Below the pieces are notes generated by a model. It did not search any database and was not told the DNA's origin. It saw nothing but the letters and a program-made list of their open reading frames with translations. A stretch of DNA of 64,000 nt from Myxococcales bacterium (GTDB lineage Bacteria > Myxococcota > UBA796 > SXON01). Position 1 is the stretch's first letter, and every line of letters begins with the position of its first letter. Position numbers and translations under genes: made by a program. The stretch covers positions 106,829 through 170,828 of the forward strand of contig SHYX01000004.1 in the NCBI GenBank assembly GCA_009692585.1, given 5' to 3'. Shown here in pieces: positions 16,741-24,694 of this stretch.

Positions 16741-17004
16741 ATGCCGCCGGGACGCCGGCGACCCTACGCTGGGCTCACCGTCAACCCGGTGTACAACCCG
16801 GGGGATCGCCTCTACCCCTGGCTCCAGTACGGGGGCGGCCTCTCCTGGCGGCCACCGCTGTCCCGCGGGACCTACGGGCTCGTCGCCATCGAGGCGAGTG
16901 GGTATCGCGGGTTCGGCGCCGACGTGCTCAACGACGCGGACATCACCACCTGGGGCATGATGATTCAGCTCGGCGCGAATTTTGGAAGTGGGACTGAGGA
17001 ATAA
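16741..17004 (+). CDS. Short beta-barrel-like ORF, possibly a C-terminal remnant
   Basis: An 87-aa frame from ATG 16741. It lacks a signal peptide, yet reads like the last strands of an outer-membrane barrel (PYAGLTVNPVYNP, LYPWLQYGGGLSW, GTYGLVAIEASGYRGF, TTWGMMIQLGANF). A TAG lies in frame just upstream, so no longer protein can be built without a frameshift. It may be the surviving tail of a larger barrel gene. It converges on the gene ending at 17008, with a 3-bp gap. Confidence 0.35.
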   Translation: MPPGRRRPYAGLTVNPVYNPGDRLYPWLQYGGGLSWRPPLSRGTYGLVAIEASGYRGFGADVLNDADITTWGMMIQLGANFGSGTEE

Positions 17005-17007
17005 CGC

Positions 17008-17541
17008 TCACCCTTCGGCCAACATGCGCTCCCAGGGGAGCACGCAGAATCCCTTGGTCACCGCGTCGGCCCAGCGGACGCGGAAAACGTCGAGACCGCG
17101 TACGCCAGCGCCCAGATCGGTGCCGTAGCCGCAGGAAGAATAGGACCCCGTCCTGACTCCGGCACCGGCGCGCTGCTCGGGCGTGTCGCAGATCGGGACG
17201 CCCGCAACGACGGTCCCCGGCACGCCCAGCATCGGCCGGCACAGGGTGCTGCGGGAGACCTCGAAGACCGTCACCTTGTAGGCAGCGCGCGGCTTCTGGA
17301 CCCGCCCGAGCAGGCCCAGGGCGCGGAGCGCGGTGCCGCTGTCTCGGGCCGACCGGGTGACGAGCGCACGAAGATCGCCCAGCTGCACCACCTGGAGCCA
17401 GGTCTGGTTCGCCGCGGTGGCAGGCACCTTGCTGACCCACGCCACCTGCAGCGCCTCGGGGACCTCGGCGACCGGTTCGCACGCGTGCCCGGTCCCCGGC
17501 GACCACGCCACCATCAGTATCGTAGCGACGAGCAACCTCAC
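17008..17541 (-). CDS. Secreted protein of unknown function
   Basis: A 177-aa protein with a Sec signal peptide (MRLLVATILMVAWSPGTGHA) followed by Cys21. The mature part has five Cys, suggesting disulfides in the periplasm or outside. I do not recognise a family. The ATG overlaps the stop codon of nagZ (ATGA), so translation is coupled to nagZ. Confidence 0.65.
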   Translation of the reverse strand: MRLLVATILMVAWSPGTGHACEPVAEVPEALQVAWVSKVPATAANQTWLQVVQLGDLRALVTRSARDSGTALRALGLLGRVQKPRAAYKVTVFEVSRSTLCRPMLGVPGTVVAGVPICDTPEQRAGAGVRTGSYSSCGYGTDLGAGVRGLDVFRVRWADAVTKGFCVLPWERMLAEG

Positions 17542-18647
17542 GACTGGCCTCCCTGCGCCCGGATGCGGGCGGCGAGCAACTGATGGTCAGGACAGCCCAG
17601 GACCTCCAGCCCGGGCTGTGGCGACGCATCGACAAAGAAGCGCTCCCGAAGGAGGTTCCAGCGCTTGACGCTCTCGATCGCCGCGTCCTCGTGGGCCTTG
17701 TCGTGTTCCTGCATCCGCACCAGCAGCTCCCAGGCCTCATGGGCGAGCGGCAGTTCCTTGCACATCAGGAACACGTCCACCGACGCGGAGGTCGCCTCGT
17801 GCAACTGCATCTCCAGTGGATATCTCCCGCGAACCGCCTTCATCTCCATGTCGTCGGAAAAGACCACCCCTCCGAAGTTGAGGCGCTCCCGGAGTTGCCC
17901 GCGCACGATGCGGGCGGACATCGTCGCCGGGCGGTCCTCGTCCCACCCGGGGTAGACCACGTGCGCGGTCATCACCGTGCCAACCCCCGCTCGGACCGCG
18001 GCCACGAACGGCGGAAGTTCGACCTGGTCAAGGTCGGGAGGGTCTTTTTCGACGACCGGCAGGTCGAGGTGGCTGTCGACGGTGGTGTCGCCGTGTCCGG
18101 GGAAGTGTTTGGCGCAGGCGATGCATCCCTCCCCCTGCATCCCCTGGATGAAGGACGCGACATGGCCGGCGGTGGGTCTCGGTTTGGTGGCGAAGGCCCG
18201 GTCACCGATGACCGGGTTCTTCGGGTTGCTGTCGACGTCGGCCACCGGCGCAAAATCCAGGTCGAACCCGCACGCGCGTACTTCGCGCCCGAGGGCGGCG
18301 CCGACCTGGCGGGTCAGCTCCGGATCGGCGACGTTTCCCAGGTGCCGCATCGGCGGCCAGAGCGTCGCCGGCGCCTTGACCCGCTGAACCCGGCCGCCCT
18401 CCTGGTCGACGGTCCGGATCGGCGGCAGGTCCTCGGGGAGGCAGGCGCGCAGCTCCCGGTTCAGCTCGCGAACCTGGGCGGCGTCCTCCACGTTGCGACC
18501 GAACAGGATGAAGCCACCGGGCCGCACTTCGCGGATGAAGGCACGCTCCTCTTCGTTGATCGAGGTGCCCGCCAGGCCGATGACCAGCCGCTGCCCGGCG
18601 CGGCGTTTCCGGTCGGCGGTGCTGGTGGTGAGCCCGACGACCCTCAT
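17538..18647 (-). CDS. nagZ: Beta-N-acetylhexosaminidase NagZ (GH3)
   Basis: A 369-aa GH3 enzyme. It contains the NagZ motif KHFPGHGDTTVDSH, which carries the His of the catalytic His-Asp pair, and SDDMEMKA with the nucleophile Asp. EGGRVQR and DFAPVADV are other family landmarks. NagZ removes GlcNAc from anhydro-muropeptides during peptidoglycan recycling and is normally cytoplasmic; no signal peptide is visible. The start at 18647 overlaps the stop of the upstream epimerase gene (ATGA). It is longer than the E. coli protein at its C-terminus by about 30 residues. Confidence 0.93.
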   Translation of the reverse strand: MRVVGLTTSTADRKRRAGQRLVIGLAGTSINEEERAFIREVRPGGFILFGRNVEDAAQVRELNRELRACLPEDLPPIRTVDQEGGRVQRVKAPATLWPPMRHLGNVADPELTRQVGAALGREVRACGFDLDFAPVADVDSNPKNPVIGDRAFATKPRPTAGHVASFIQGMQGEGCIACAKHFPGHGDTTVDSHLDLPVVEKDPPDLDQVELPPFVAAVRAGVGTVMTAHVVYPGWDEDRPATMSARIVRGQLRERLNFGGVVFSDDMEMKAVRGRYPLEMQLHEATSASVDVFLMCKELPLAHEAWELLVRMQEHDKAHEDAAIESVKRWNLLRERFFVDASPQPGLEVLGCPDHQLLAARIRAQGGQS

Positions 18648-19057
18648 GCGGACGCCTTCGCAGGCTCTGAAAGCTCGACGAGGACGCCTTCGCAGGAGCG
18701 CGGGTGGGCGAAGATCACGCGGCTGCCGTGCGCCCCGGGCCTCGCCGCTTCGCTCAGGAAGATCCAGCCCCGACCCTTCAGCCGCACCACGTCGCCGTCG
18801 AGGTCGTCGGTCTCGAAACAGACGTGGTGGAGGCCGCCGCCCCGCTTGTCCAGGAACGTCGCGATCGGCCCCTGACCGTCCATCGGGTGCACCAGCTCGA
18901 TGCGCGTGCCTTCGATGGGAAAAAACGCGGTGCTGGTGCGTTCCGTCGGGACGTCCTCGGTGCCGGCCAGGGTCAGGCCCAGATCCTCGGCGTACAGTCG
19001 GATGGCCCTTTGCAGGTCGGGAACGGCGATGGCAATGTGGTCGAGGCGCCGGATCAT
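18644..19057 (-). CDS. Methylmalonyl-CoA epimerase (VOC family)
   Basis: A 137-aa vicinal-oxygen-chelate protein. Metal-binding positions are seen in LDHIAIAVPDL (His7), GGGLHHVCFETDDL and VLVELSEP (Glu near 130). MIELVHP-type and GxGLHHxxF sequences are typical of methylmalonyl-CoA epimerase, which interconverts the R and S isomers between propionyl-CoA carboxylase and the B12-dependent mutase. Another VOC lyase cannot be fully excluded. The gene is coupled to nagZ by an ATGA overlap, an unusual partner. Confidence 0.87.
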   Translation of the reverse strand: MIRRLDHIAIAVPDLQRAIRLYAEDLGLTLAGTEDVPTERTSTAFFPIEGTRIELVHPMDGQGPIATFLDKRGGGLHHVCFETDDLDGDVVRLKGRGWIFLSEAARPGAHGSRVIFAHPRSCEGVLVELSEPAKASA

Positions 19058-19130
19058 CGGCGCTTCCTATCGCGGTCGGGCTCGTCGATGCCGACGGCGT
19101 GGTAGGCTCGGTGACCACGTGGAGCGCTGA

Positions 19131-20141
19131 GTGCGGAGGACGCCCCAGGCCCACGAGGGCACGCTTCATTCGTTTCGGCACGAATTCGAGACCTTGCGCG
19201 GGAACGCCTCCGGGGACCCGTCGGTCCGCGACGTCACCGTTTGGACACCTCCCGGCTGGAACGGAACGACGCCCCTCGCGCTGATGTGTGACCTGGTCGG
19301 CTATACCGGAACCGGCCGGAGCCACCTCAACTGGAAGCCGTTTGGGCTGAACCTCCCCGATCGTCTGGCCACCCTCCATCAGCGCGGCGCCATCGGGGAG
19401 GTGATGGTGGTGCTCCCCGACTGCTTCACGCGCTTCGGGGGCAACCAGTACCTCAACAGCAGCGCGGTCGGTCGGTACATGGACCTCCTGTGCGACGAAC
19501 TGGTGCCCCTGGTCGAGTCCCGCTTCCCGAGCACCGGCCGGCGAGGTGTCTTCGGCAAGTCCAGCGGCGGCTATGGCGCCATCGTGCACTGGATGTCGCG
19601 ACCGGACGTATGGATGGCTGCGGTCTGTCACTCGGGCGACGCGTACTTCGAGTACGTCTACCAGCGCGATTTCCCCATCCTGCTACGCCAACTGGCGCCC
19701 CATGACGGGGACCCCGAGCGGTACCTCGCGTCGTTGCACAAGAAGGAGAAGCTCGTCCACGACGAGATCATGGGGATCATGCTGCTCGGGATGGCGGCCA
19801 GCTACGATCCCATCGACGCGATCCCCGGCCGCTACCACCTGCCCTTCGATGCGCACACCGGCGAGGTGGCGTCCGAGCGCTGGGCCGCGTGGCTCGAACA
19901 CGATCCGGTCCGGATGCTCGACGCCCGTGGCGCGACGCTGCCCAGGCGCGGGCTCTTCGTGGACTGCGGGCGAAAGGACCAGTACATGCTCTTGTACGGT
20001 GCACGAATGCTCCATGAGCGCCTGACCCGGTACGGCGTCGAGCACGTGTACGAGGAGTTCGACGACGATCACTCCGACATCGACTACCGGATGGACGTGT
20101 CGCTGCCGTGGCTGTTTCGGGAGCTTGCGGTACCGAAATGA
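19131..20141 (+). CDS. Putative esterase (alpha/beta hydrolase, esterase D/Fes-like)
   Basis: A 336-aa hydrolase without a signal peptide. The nucleophile elbow is GKSSGG (142-147, Ser144). The upstream strands read VRDVTVWTPPGW and EVMVVLPDCFTRFGG, and the probable catalytic His is in EEFDDDHSD near residue 315. The arrangement matches the putative esterase family (S-formylglutathione hydrolase, enterochelin esterase, antigen 85). The substrate is unknown. The GTG at 19131 is the first start in a long open frame, and residues 11-30 read as real protein. Its stop overlaps the start of the broken DUF2330 gene. Confidence 0.82.
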   Translation: MRRTPQAHEGTLHSFRHEFETLRGNASGDPSVRDVTVWTPPGWNGTTPLALMCDLVGYTGTGRSHLNWKPFGLNLPDRLATLHQRGAIGEVMVVLPDCFTRFGGNQYLNSSAVGRYMDLLCDELVPLVESRFPSTGRRGVFGKSSGGYGAIVHWMSRPDVWMAAVCHSGDAYFEYVYQRDFPILLRQLAPHDGDPERYLASLHKKEKLVHDEIMGIMLLGMAASYDPIDAIPGRYHLPFDAHTGEVASERWAAWLEHDPVRMLDARGATLPRRGLFVDCGRKDQYMLLYGARMLHERLTRYGVEHVYEEFDDDHSDIDYRMDVSLPWLFRELAVPK

Positions 20142-20560
20142 CCTCTTCTTTCGTTGACCACATTCCAGTGATCGTCGCGACAATTATAGCGCTTGGCGCG
20201 AGTGCTCGCCCGGCGTTTGCCCCAGTCCCCGCCGCGCCTGTCACACCACCAGCAGGTCGGACGTTCTCCGGCCGAGGTGCCGATGACGCACTCCTGCTCG
20301 CCGCCGAGGCCCAGGCCATCTGCGGAACCTTCGTCGGTGGCGACGGCGCGCTGCTCGCCAACACCGAGAGTCGGGCCGTCCTGGCCAACGAGGGCACCCA
20401 CACCACGCTGACCCTGGCCATGGACTACCGCGGTGACGCGGCCGACTTCGCCCTGATCCGGCCCGTGCCCGAAGTGCTCACCGCGGAATCGGTGAGCGCG
20501 GTGGATCAGAGGCTCATCACGCGCATCGACGCGTGGTCGGTGCCGCGCGCGTTCGGCGCT
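20138..20560 (+). pseudogene. 5' fragment of a DUF2330 gene
   Basis: The frame starts at ATG 20138, overlapping the esterase stop (ATGA). It has a hydrophobic leader, then AQAICGTFVGGDGALLAN, LTLAMDYRGDAADFALIRPV and RLITRIDAWSVPR, which match the first 110 or so residues of DUF2330 proteins (exported, Cys-rich, common in Myxococcota). At about 20540, right where DUF2330 should continue with the conserved Pro-Arg-Leu stretch, the sequence changes to another protein read in a different frame. The rest of the domain is missing. Confidence 0.6.
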
Positions 20561-20988
20561 TCGAGCTTCGGGTGTACGCGGGCGCGGGGCGTCAGACGCT
20601 CCGCTACGAGTCTGAGCCCTTGGATTTCGACGGGTCGACGTGGGAGGTTTCGGCGGAGCTGGGCGCGTCGTGGACTTTTGGCGACGGCACGGCGCGTGGG
20701 TTTGCGGAGGGCGGGCTCGGGGCCGCCGGCCGGCTCGGACTGCCTGACTACGCCGATGCCATCGGGGTCGTAGGCGTCAGCGGGCACGGCGCGGTCGGCG
20801 TGGTGTTCGGCAGCAGCCCGGTGGCGGGAGTGGTCGCCTTCCGCATCGATTCGGTCCTGGCCTTCGCCACCGTCTCCGGGGATATTCTTCTGCCCGATGG
20901 CTCGATGAGCTGGCACTGGTCGGCCTCGACCTTTCGGGCCGTCGTCAGCGCCGGGGTCGCCTTTGGAGGGGGCCAGGACGCGCGCTGA
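20533..20988 (+). pseudogene. 3' fragment of an outer-membrane beta-barrel gene
   Basis: Starting around 20545, a different frame reads FELRVYAGAGRQTLRYESEP, WEVSAELGASWTFGDG, GFAEGGLGAAGRLG and ends FRAVVSAGVAFGGG. This is the alternating pattern of barrel strands. It has no signal peptide and no start of its own other than an internal GTG. It directly abuts the DUF2330 fragment, so a deletion has probably joined the 5' part of one gene to the 3' part of another, out of frame. Confidence 0.5.
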
Positions 20989-21012
20989 GCGTGGTCGTGC
21001 GGAGGTCATGGA

Positions 21013-21150
21013 TGCTCGTGGCCCAACGAGGTCGAGCGCTGGTTCGGCAAGTTGGCCAGCTCGCTCCTGCGCAGAGGGTCAATCAAGAGTCGGGACGGCC
21101 CCGCCGCGCAAGTTCGCGCGTTCATCGCCTTCTACAACACGGCCCGCTGA
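21013..21150 (+). mobile_element. IS630-type transposase C-terminal remnant
   Basis: A 45-codon stretch ending at TGA 21148-21150 reads CSWPNEVERWFGKLASSLLR, then RGSIKS, then AFIAFYNTAR. This is the hallmark C-terminus of IS630-family DDE transposases (SWLNQVE.WF, LRRGSF, FI..YN). Everything upstream, including the catalytic Asp residues, is gone. It lies between the broken barrel gene and the 200-bp repeat element, in a region with no intact gene. Confidence 0.75.
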
Positions 21151-21155
21151 ACCAG

Positions 21156-21361
21156 GCCATGCCCCCCAAAATGCGACACCCTCGGGAGCCATGCCCCCCG
21201 AATTGCGACACAGGGGCGCTCGGCGGGGCTGCGGTTGCCCGTCCTCGGGCAATTCTCGGCGTTGGTTGGTGGCGCCTTCGACCCGAGGCGCGAGATTCCG
21301 ACTCCACTGTCGCAAATCCTCCCCCATGGCTCGGCCACTGTCGCAAATTGGGGGGCATGGC
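21156..21361. repeat. 200-bp element A with doubled inverted terminal repeats
   Basis: Two left repeats (21159-21178, ATGCCCCCCAAAATGCGACA; 21191-21210, ATGCCCCCCGAATTGCGACA) face two right repeats in inverse orientation (21308-21327 and 21339-21358, the latter the reverse complement of ATGCCCCCCAATTTGCGACA). Pitch is 32 bp on the left and 31 bp on the right. The outermost repeats span exactly 200 bp. GCC precedes ATG in all four copies. The interior holds a perfect 7-bp hairpin (21235-21252) and no open frame of note. It could be a miniature transposable element or paired protein-binding sites. No target-site duplication is obvious. Confidence 0.7.
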
Positions 21362-21518
21362 GTCGATGGCAGGGAAGTTTCGGTGCGGATTCCCTGGCGC
21401 GGTCCCGAACCACCCCAGCGACGCACGTTGACCGGGCGCGGATCGTGCTGCATTCGGCGGGTGGCAACCCGCTGGACTAGCTTGCCGCCAAGCCCGCGCC
21501 GCGCGACCTTGCTGCGGC

Positions 21519-23510
21519 ATGACTCCCATCCGCTCCCGCCTCGATGCCCTCGCCAACAATCTCTGGTGGTGCTGGAATCCAGAGGCCGGGGCGATCTTCC
21601 GCCGATTGGACCCGGAACGCTGGGCCGAGCTGCACCACAACCCGGTGCACCTGCTCGCTGAGCTCTCCGACGAGACCCTCGCCGCCCGCACGCCGCTTCT
21701 TCGCCTCGAAGCGGTGGAACACCACTTTCGCTCCTACATGGAGACCGGCGACACCTGGGCGGCGCAGCATGTGCCGGAGCTGCGCGCTCCGGTGGCGTAC
21801 TTTTCGATGGAGTTCGCGCTCCATGAGTCGTTGCCGATCTATTCGGGCGGGCTCGGAGTGCTCGCCGGAGACCACGTAAAATCCGCCTCCGACCTAGGGC
21901 TTCCCTTTGTGGCGGTCGGCTTGTTGTACCGGGAGGGCTACTTCAAACAGGTGATCGAGTACGGCGGGCAGGTCAGCGCCTACCCCAAGGTGCCGCTGGA
22001 GCTGATGCCGATGCGCCGCCTGGACGTCACCGTCCGCGTTCCGCACGGTCGAGGGTACTACCTGGCCACCGCGTGGGAGGTGGACGTCGGTCGGGTGCGC
22101 CTGTTGCTGCTCGACAGCGACCTCCCCGAGAATCCGCCCGAGCATCGCCAGTTGAGCCGGCAGCTCTACGGCGGCGACGAGGGCATGCGCATCCGACAGG
22201 AGGTGCTGCTGGGGATCGGCGGCCTGCGCCTGCTGCGTGCGCTCGGGATCGACCCCGCGGTCGTGCACCTGAACGAAGGTCACTGCGCTTTCGCGATCCT
22301 GGAGCTCTGGCGCGAGGGCATCGAGGCCGGTCTGAAGCGTGATGCCGCGCTGACAGCGGCACGCGCACGTTGTGTGTTCACGACGCATACGCCGGTGCCC
22401 GCCGGACATGACCGCTTCGGCTGGGAGCTCAAGAACGAGGCGCTCGCGGGTATGCGCATCGCCATGGGCCTGCCGGAAGGGGCGATCATGGACCTGGGCC
22501 GGGTCAAGCCCGGAGACATGAGCGAGACGCTGTGCATGACCGTGCTGGCGCTGCGGGGGTCCCGGTCGGCCAACGGGGTGGCGGCGCTGCATGGGCAGGT
22601 CAGCCGCGCGATGTGGCAGGAGCTCTGGCCCGAACTGGACGAGGACGATGTGCCGATCCAGCACGTGACCAACGGCGTGCACGTGCCGAGCTGGATCCAC
22701 CCACGGGTCGCGGAGATGTTGGACCGGGCCAGCCCGGACTGGCGGCAGGGCGGGGCGGTGTCGCTGGCCGACATCTCGGATCACGAGCTGTGGGGGCTCC
22801 GCAACGATCTCCGCTTCGAGCTGGTCGGCTATGCCCGGCGTCGGACGGGCCAAAAGACGCTGGTGAGCCAGTCGCTGTGCATGGGCTTCGCGCGGCGCTT
22901 CGCGCCCTACAAGCGGGGTAACCTCCTCTTTTCGGACCCGGACCGGCTGGCTCGGCTGTTGTTCCGCCACCCGATCCACCTGTTCTTCGCCGGAAAGGCG
23001 CACCCCCGCGACGGCGCCGGGCAGGCGATCATCCGCGAGGTGCTCTCCTGGACGCGCGACGAACGTTTCCGCGGCCGGGTGGTCTTTCTGCCCGACTACG
23101 ACATGGAGTTGGGCCGTCGTCTCACCCAGGGCGTGGACCTGTGGCTCAACCTGCCACGACGCCCACGTGAAGCCAGCGGCACCAGCGGCATGAAGGTGCC
23201 GCTCAACCTCGGCGTCAATGCCAGCGTCCTGGACGGTTGGTGGCCCGAGGCCTATGACGGCACCAACGGCTTTGCGGTGGGAGAAGCCCGAGAGTACGCC
23301 AGCGCCGACGAGCAGGACGCCGCCGACGCGCAAAGCCTGTTCTCCATCCTCGAAGACCAGGTCGTACCGGAGTTCTTCGACCGCGATTCCCACGGGATCC
23401 CCCGTGCGTGGCTGACGCGGATGCGCCGCAGCCTCGAAACCTGTCTCCAGGCCTTCCACACCGACCGGATGGTGGGGGAGTACGCGACCCGGTTCTACGT
23501 TTCGCGGTGA
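21519..23510 (+). CDS. Alpha-glucan (glycogen) phosphorylase, GT35
   Basis: A 663-aa phosphorylase of the Thermus/actinobacterial type, which differs from E. coli MalP/GlgP. It opens with NNLWWCWNPEA, characteristic of this branch. FSMEFALHESLPIYSGGLG (near 92) is the substrate/PLP-domain landmark. EASGTSGMKVPLNLGV near 560 carries the Lys that should bind PLP. GGLRLLRALG and HLNEGHCAF are also conserved. The enzyme releases glucose-1-phosphate from glycogen or maltodextrin. It is about 150 residues shorter than many relatives, but both catalytic lobes are present. It converges on the SpoU methyltransferase gene with a 16-bp overlap. Confidence 0.92.
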   Translation: MTPIRSRLDALANNLWWCWNPEAGAIFRRLDPERWAELHHNPVHLLAELSDETLAARTPLLRLEAVEHHFRSYMETGDTWAAQHVPELRAPVAYFSMEFALHESLPIYSGGLGVLAGDHVKSASDLGLPFVAVGLLYREGYFKQVIEYGGQVSAYPKVPLELMPMRRLDVTVRVPHGRGYYLATAWEVDVGRVRLLLLDSDLPENPPEHRQLSRQLYGGDEGMRIRQEVLLGIGGLRLLRALGIDPAVVHLNEGHCAFAILELWREGIEAGLKRDAALTAARARCVFTTHTPVPAGHDRFGWELKNEALAGMRIAMGLPEGAIMDLGRVKPGDMSETLCMTVLALRGSRSANGVAALHGQVSRAMWQELWPELDEDDVPIQHVTNGVHVPSWIHPRVAEMLDRASPDWRQGGAVSLADISDHELWGLRNDLRFELVGYARRRTGQKTLVSQSLCMGFARRFAPYKRGNLLFSDPDRLARLLFRHPIHLFFAGKAHPRDGAGQAIIREVLSWTRDERFRGRVVFLPDYDMELGRRLTQGVDLWLNLPRRPREASGTSGMKVPLNLGVNASVLDGWWPEAYDGTNGFAVGEAREYASADEQDAADAQSLFSILEDQVVPEFFDRDSHGIPRAWLTRMRRSLETCLQAFHTDRMVGEYATRFYVSR

Positions 23511-24145
23511 GCTCCCGATGCTGCCGCGACCGCCGCTGTCCGCGCCGCTTCCCCGCGCGCCGCGCGCTCCTCAGCCTCCAGCCACTCGCGCAGGAATCGT
23601 GCTTTCTCCTCGCTCGACAGGTCCGGACCCACCAGCGCTCGCCGCCGCTCGGCCAGGGCGCGCAGGATGATGGCGGCGCTGACGCTCACGTTGAGCGAGC
23701 CGGTGAGGCCGACCATCGGCACGCGGATGACGCCGTCGCACGCGGCGCGGGCTTCGGCGCTGACACCGAGCATCTCGCTTCCGAAGACCACGGCTACCGG
23801 CGTGTCGACCGGCACCGTCTCCGGGGTGTAGGCGGCCGCGTCCAGGTCGGCCGCATACACCCGGAAGCCGCGGGCCCGCAGCGCCACGAACGAGTCGGCG
23901 ACGTGTTCGAAGCGGTGGCGCACCACCCAGCGCTCGGCCCCCCGGGCCGTCCCGTAGGCTGGTCGGAAGCTGGGAGTGACGAGGTGGACCTCGTGAATCC
24001 CGAAGGCCTCGCAGCTGCGCAGGACCGCGCTGACGTTGTGACGGCGGTTGAGCGCCTCGCACACCGCCACCACGCTGCCGAGGCGCTGTTCCAGCGCGGC
24101 CGCCACGCGCGCGACGCGCTCAGGGTTGACGAAGGCGTCGCTCAC
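23495..24145 (-). CDS. SpoU/TrmH-family RNA 2'-O-methyltransferase
   Basis: A 216-aa SPOUT methyltransferase with the three knot motifs: NVSAVLRSCEAFGIHEVHLV (motif 1), VVFGSEMLGVS (motif 2) and IRVPMVGLTGSLNVSVSAA (motif 3). The N-terminal helix (NPERVARVAAALEQR) is like TrmH, which methylates the ribose of G18 in tRNA. The C-terminal tail is charged and Ala-rich. The GTG at 24145 overlaps the stop of the hydroxylase gene (GTGA), so translation is coupled. An in-frame extension upstream has no homology and is not used. Confidence 0.87.
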   Translation of the reverse strand: MSDAFVNPERVARVAAALEQRLGSVVAVCEALNRRHNVSAVLRSCEAFGIHEVHLVTPSFRPAYGTARGAERWVVRHRFEHVADSFVALRARGFRVYAADLDAAAYTPETVPVDTPVAVVFGSEMLGVSAEARAACDGVIRVPMVGLTGSLNVSVSAAIILRALAERRRALVGPDLSSEEKARFLREWLEAEERAARGEAARTAAVAAASGAHRET

Positions 24146-24660
24146 GCCGCGGGAGCTATCGCCTTGGAGCGCCGGGCGCGGTCCGCCTGTTCCTTCTCGG
24201 TCCCCGCATAACGAACGCGCGTACGCATGAGCCAATCCATCCATGGCCAGGTGACGCCCCAATTCTGGTCCTGGTCGGGGCCCATGTGGTGGTCGTAGTG
24301 CCACGGCAGGTGGGTGCGGGCCCACTCGGGGTCCAGGTGGGCGCGCTGGTGGACGCGGTAGTAGTTGACGAGGCAGTACAGGCTGGTCAACGACCACCAC
24401 GGTGCCCACGGGCTCACCGCGAGGATCGGCAGGGCCATCGCCGTCAAGGCCGCGAGTTCTTTGCCCTGGGCGTTCCACCGAAACGGCGAGCGCGCGTAGT
24501 CCGCGTCACGCATCTCGTCGCGACGGCTGTGGGAGTGGTGCTCGTGGTAGTGGAAGGACCAGAAGGTGGCGCGGCCGCGGCCCAGGTGGTGGAGGACGTA
24601 CTTGTGCGCCCACCATTCGAAGGCGCCGGCGGTGAACAAAGCGAGCGGGATGCCGAGCAT
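24142..24660 (-). CDS. Fatty-acid-hydroxylase/sterol-desaturase-family membrane protein
   Basis: A 172-aa membrane protein with the di-iron histidine clusters of the family: HKYVLHH (19-25), HYHEHHSHS (37-45), HQRAH (104-108) and HYDHH (120-124). Two or three hydrophobic stretches (LGIPLALFTAGAFEWWA, LAALTAMALPILAV) separate them. Short members of this superfamily hydroxylate fatty acyl chains or carotenoids (CrtZ-like). The gene is divergent from a TetR gene, with a consensus promoter and palindromic operator between them, so it is the likely target of that repressor. Confidence 0.85.
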   Translation of the reverse strand: MLGIPLALFTAGAFEWWAHKYVLHHLGRGRATFWSFHYHEHHSHSRRDEMRDADYARSPFRWNAQGKELAALTAMALPILAVSPWAPWWSLTSLYCLVNYYRVHQRAHLDPEWARTHLPWHYDHHMGPDQDQNWGVTWPWMDWLMRTRVRYAGTEKEQADRARRSKAIAPAA

Positions 24661-24666
24661 GTGCCA

Positions 24667-24694
24667 ATAATGACACGGTCGTCATAAATGTCAA
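24667..24694 (-). promoter_or_regulatory. Promoter and TetR operator for the hydroxylase gene
   Basis: On the minus strand TTGACA (24694-24689) is followed after 16 bp by CATTAT (24672-24667). The inverted repeat ATGAC-N6-GTCAT (24670-24685) covers the spacer and the edge of the -10 box, a typical TetR-repressor position. Transcription should begin at or next to 24660, the A of the hydroxylase ATG, giving a leaderless or nearly leaderless mRNA. Confidence 0.6.
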
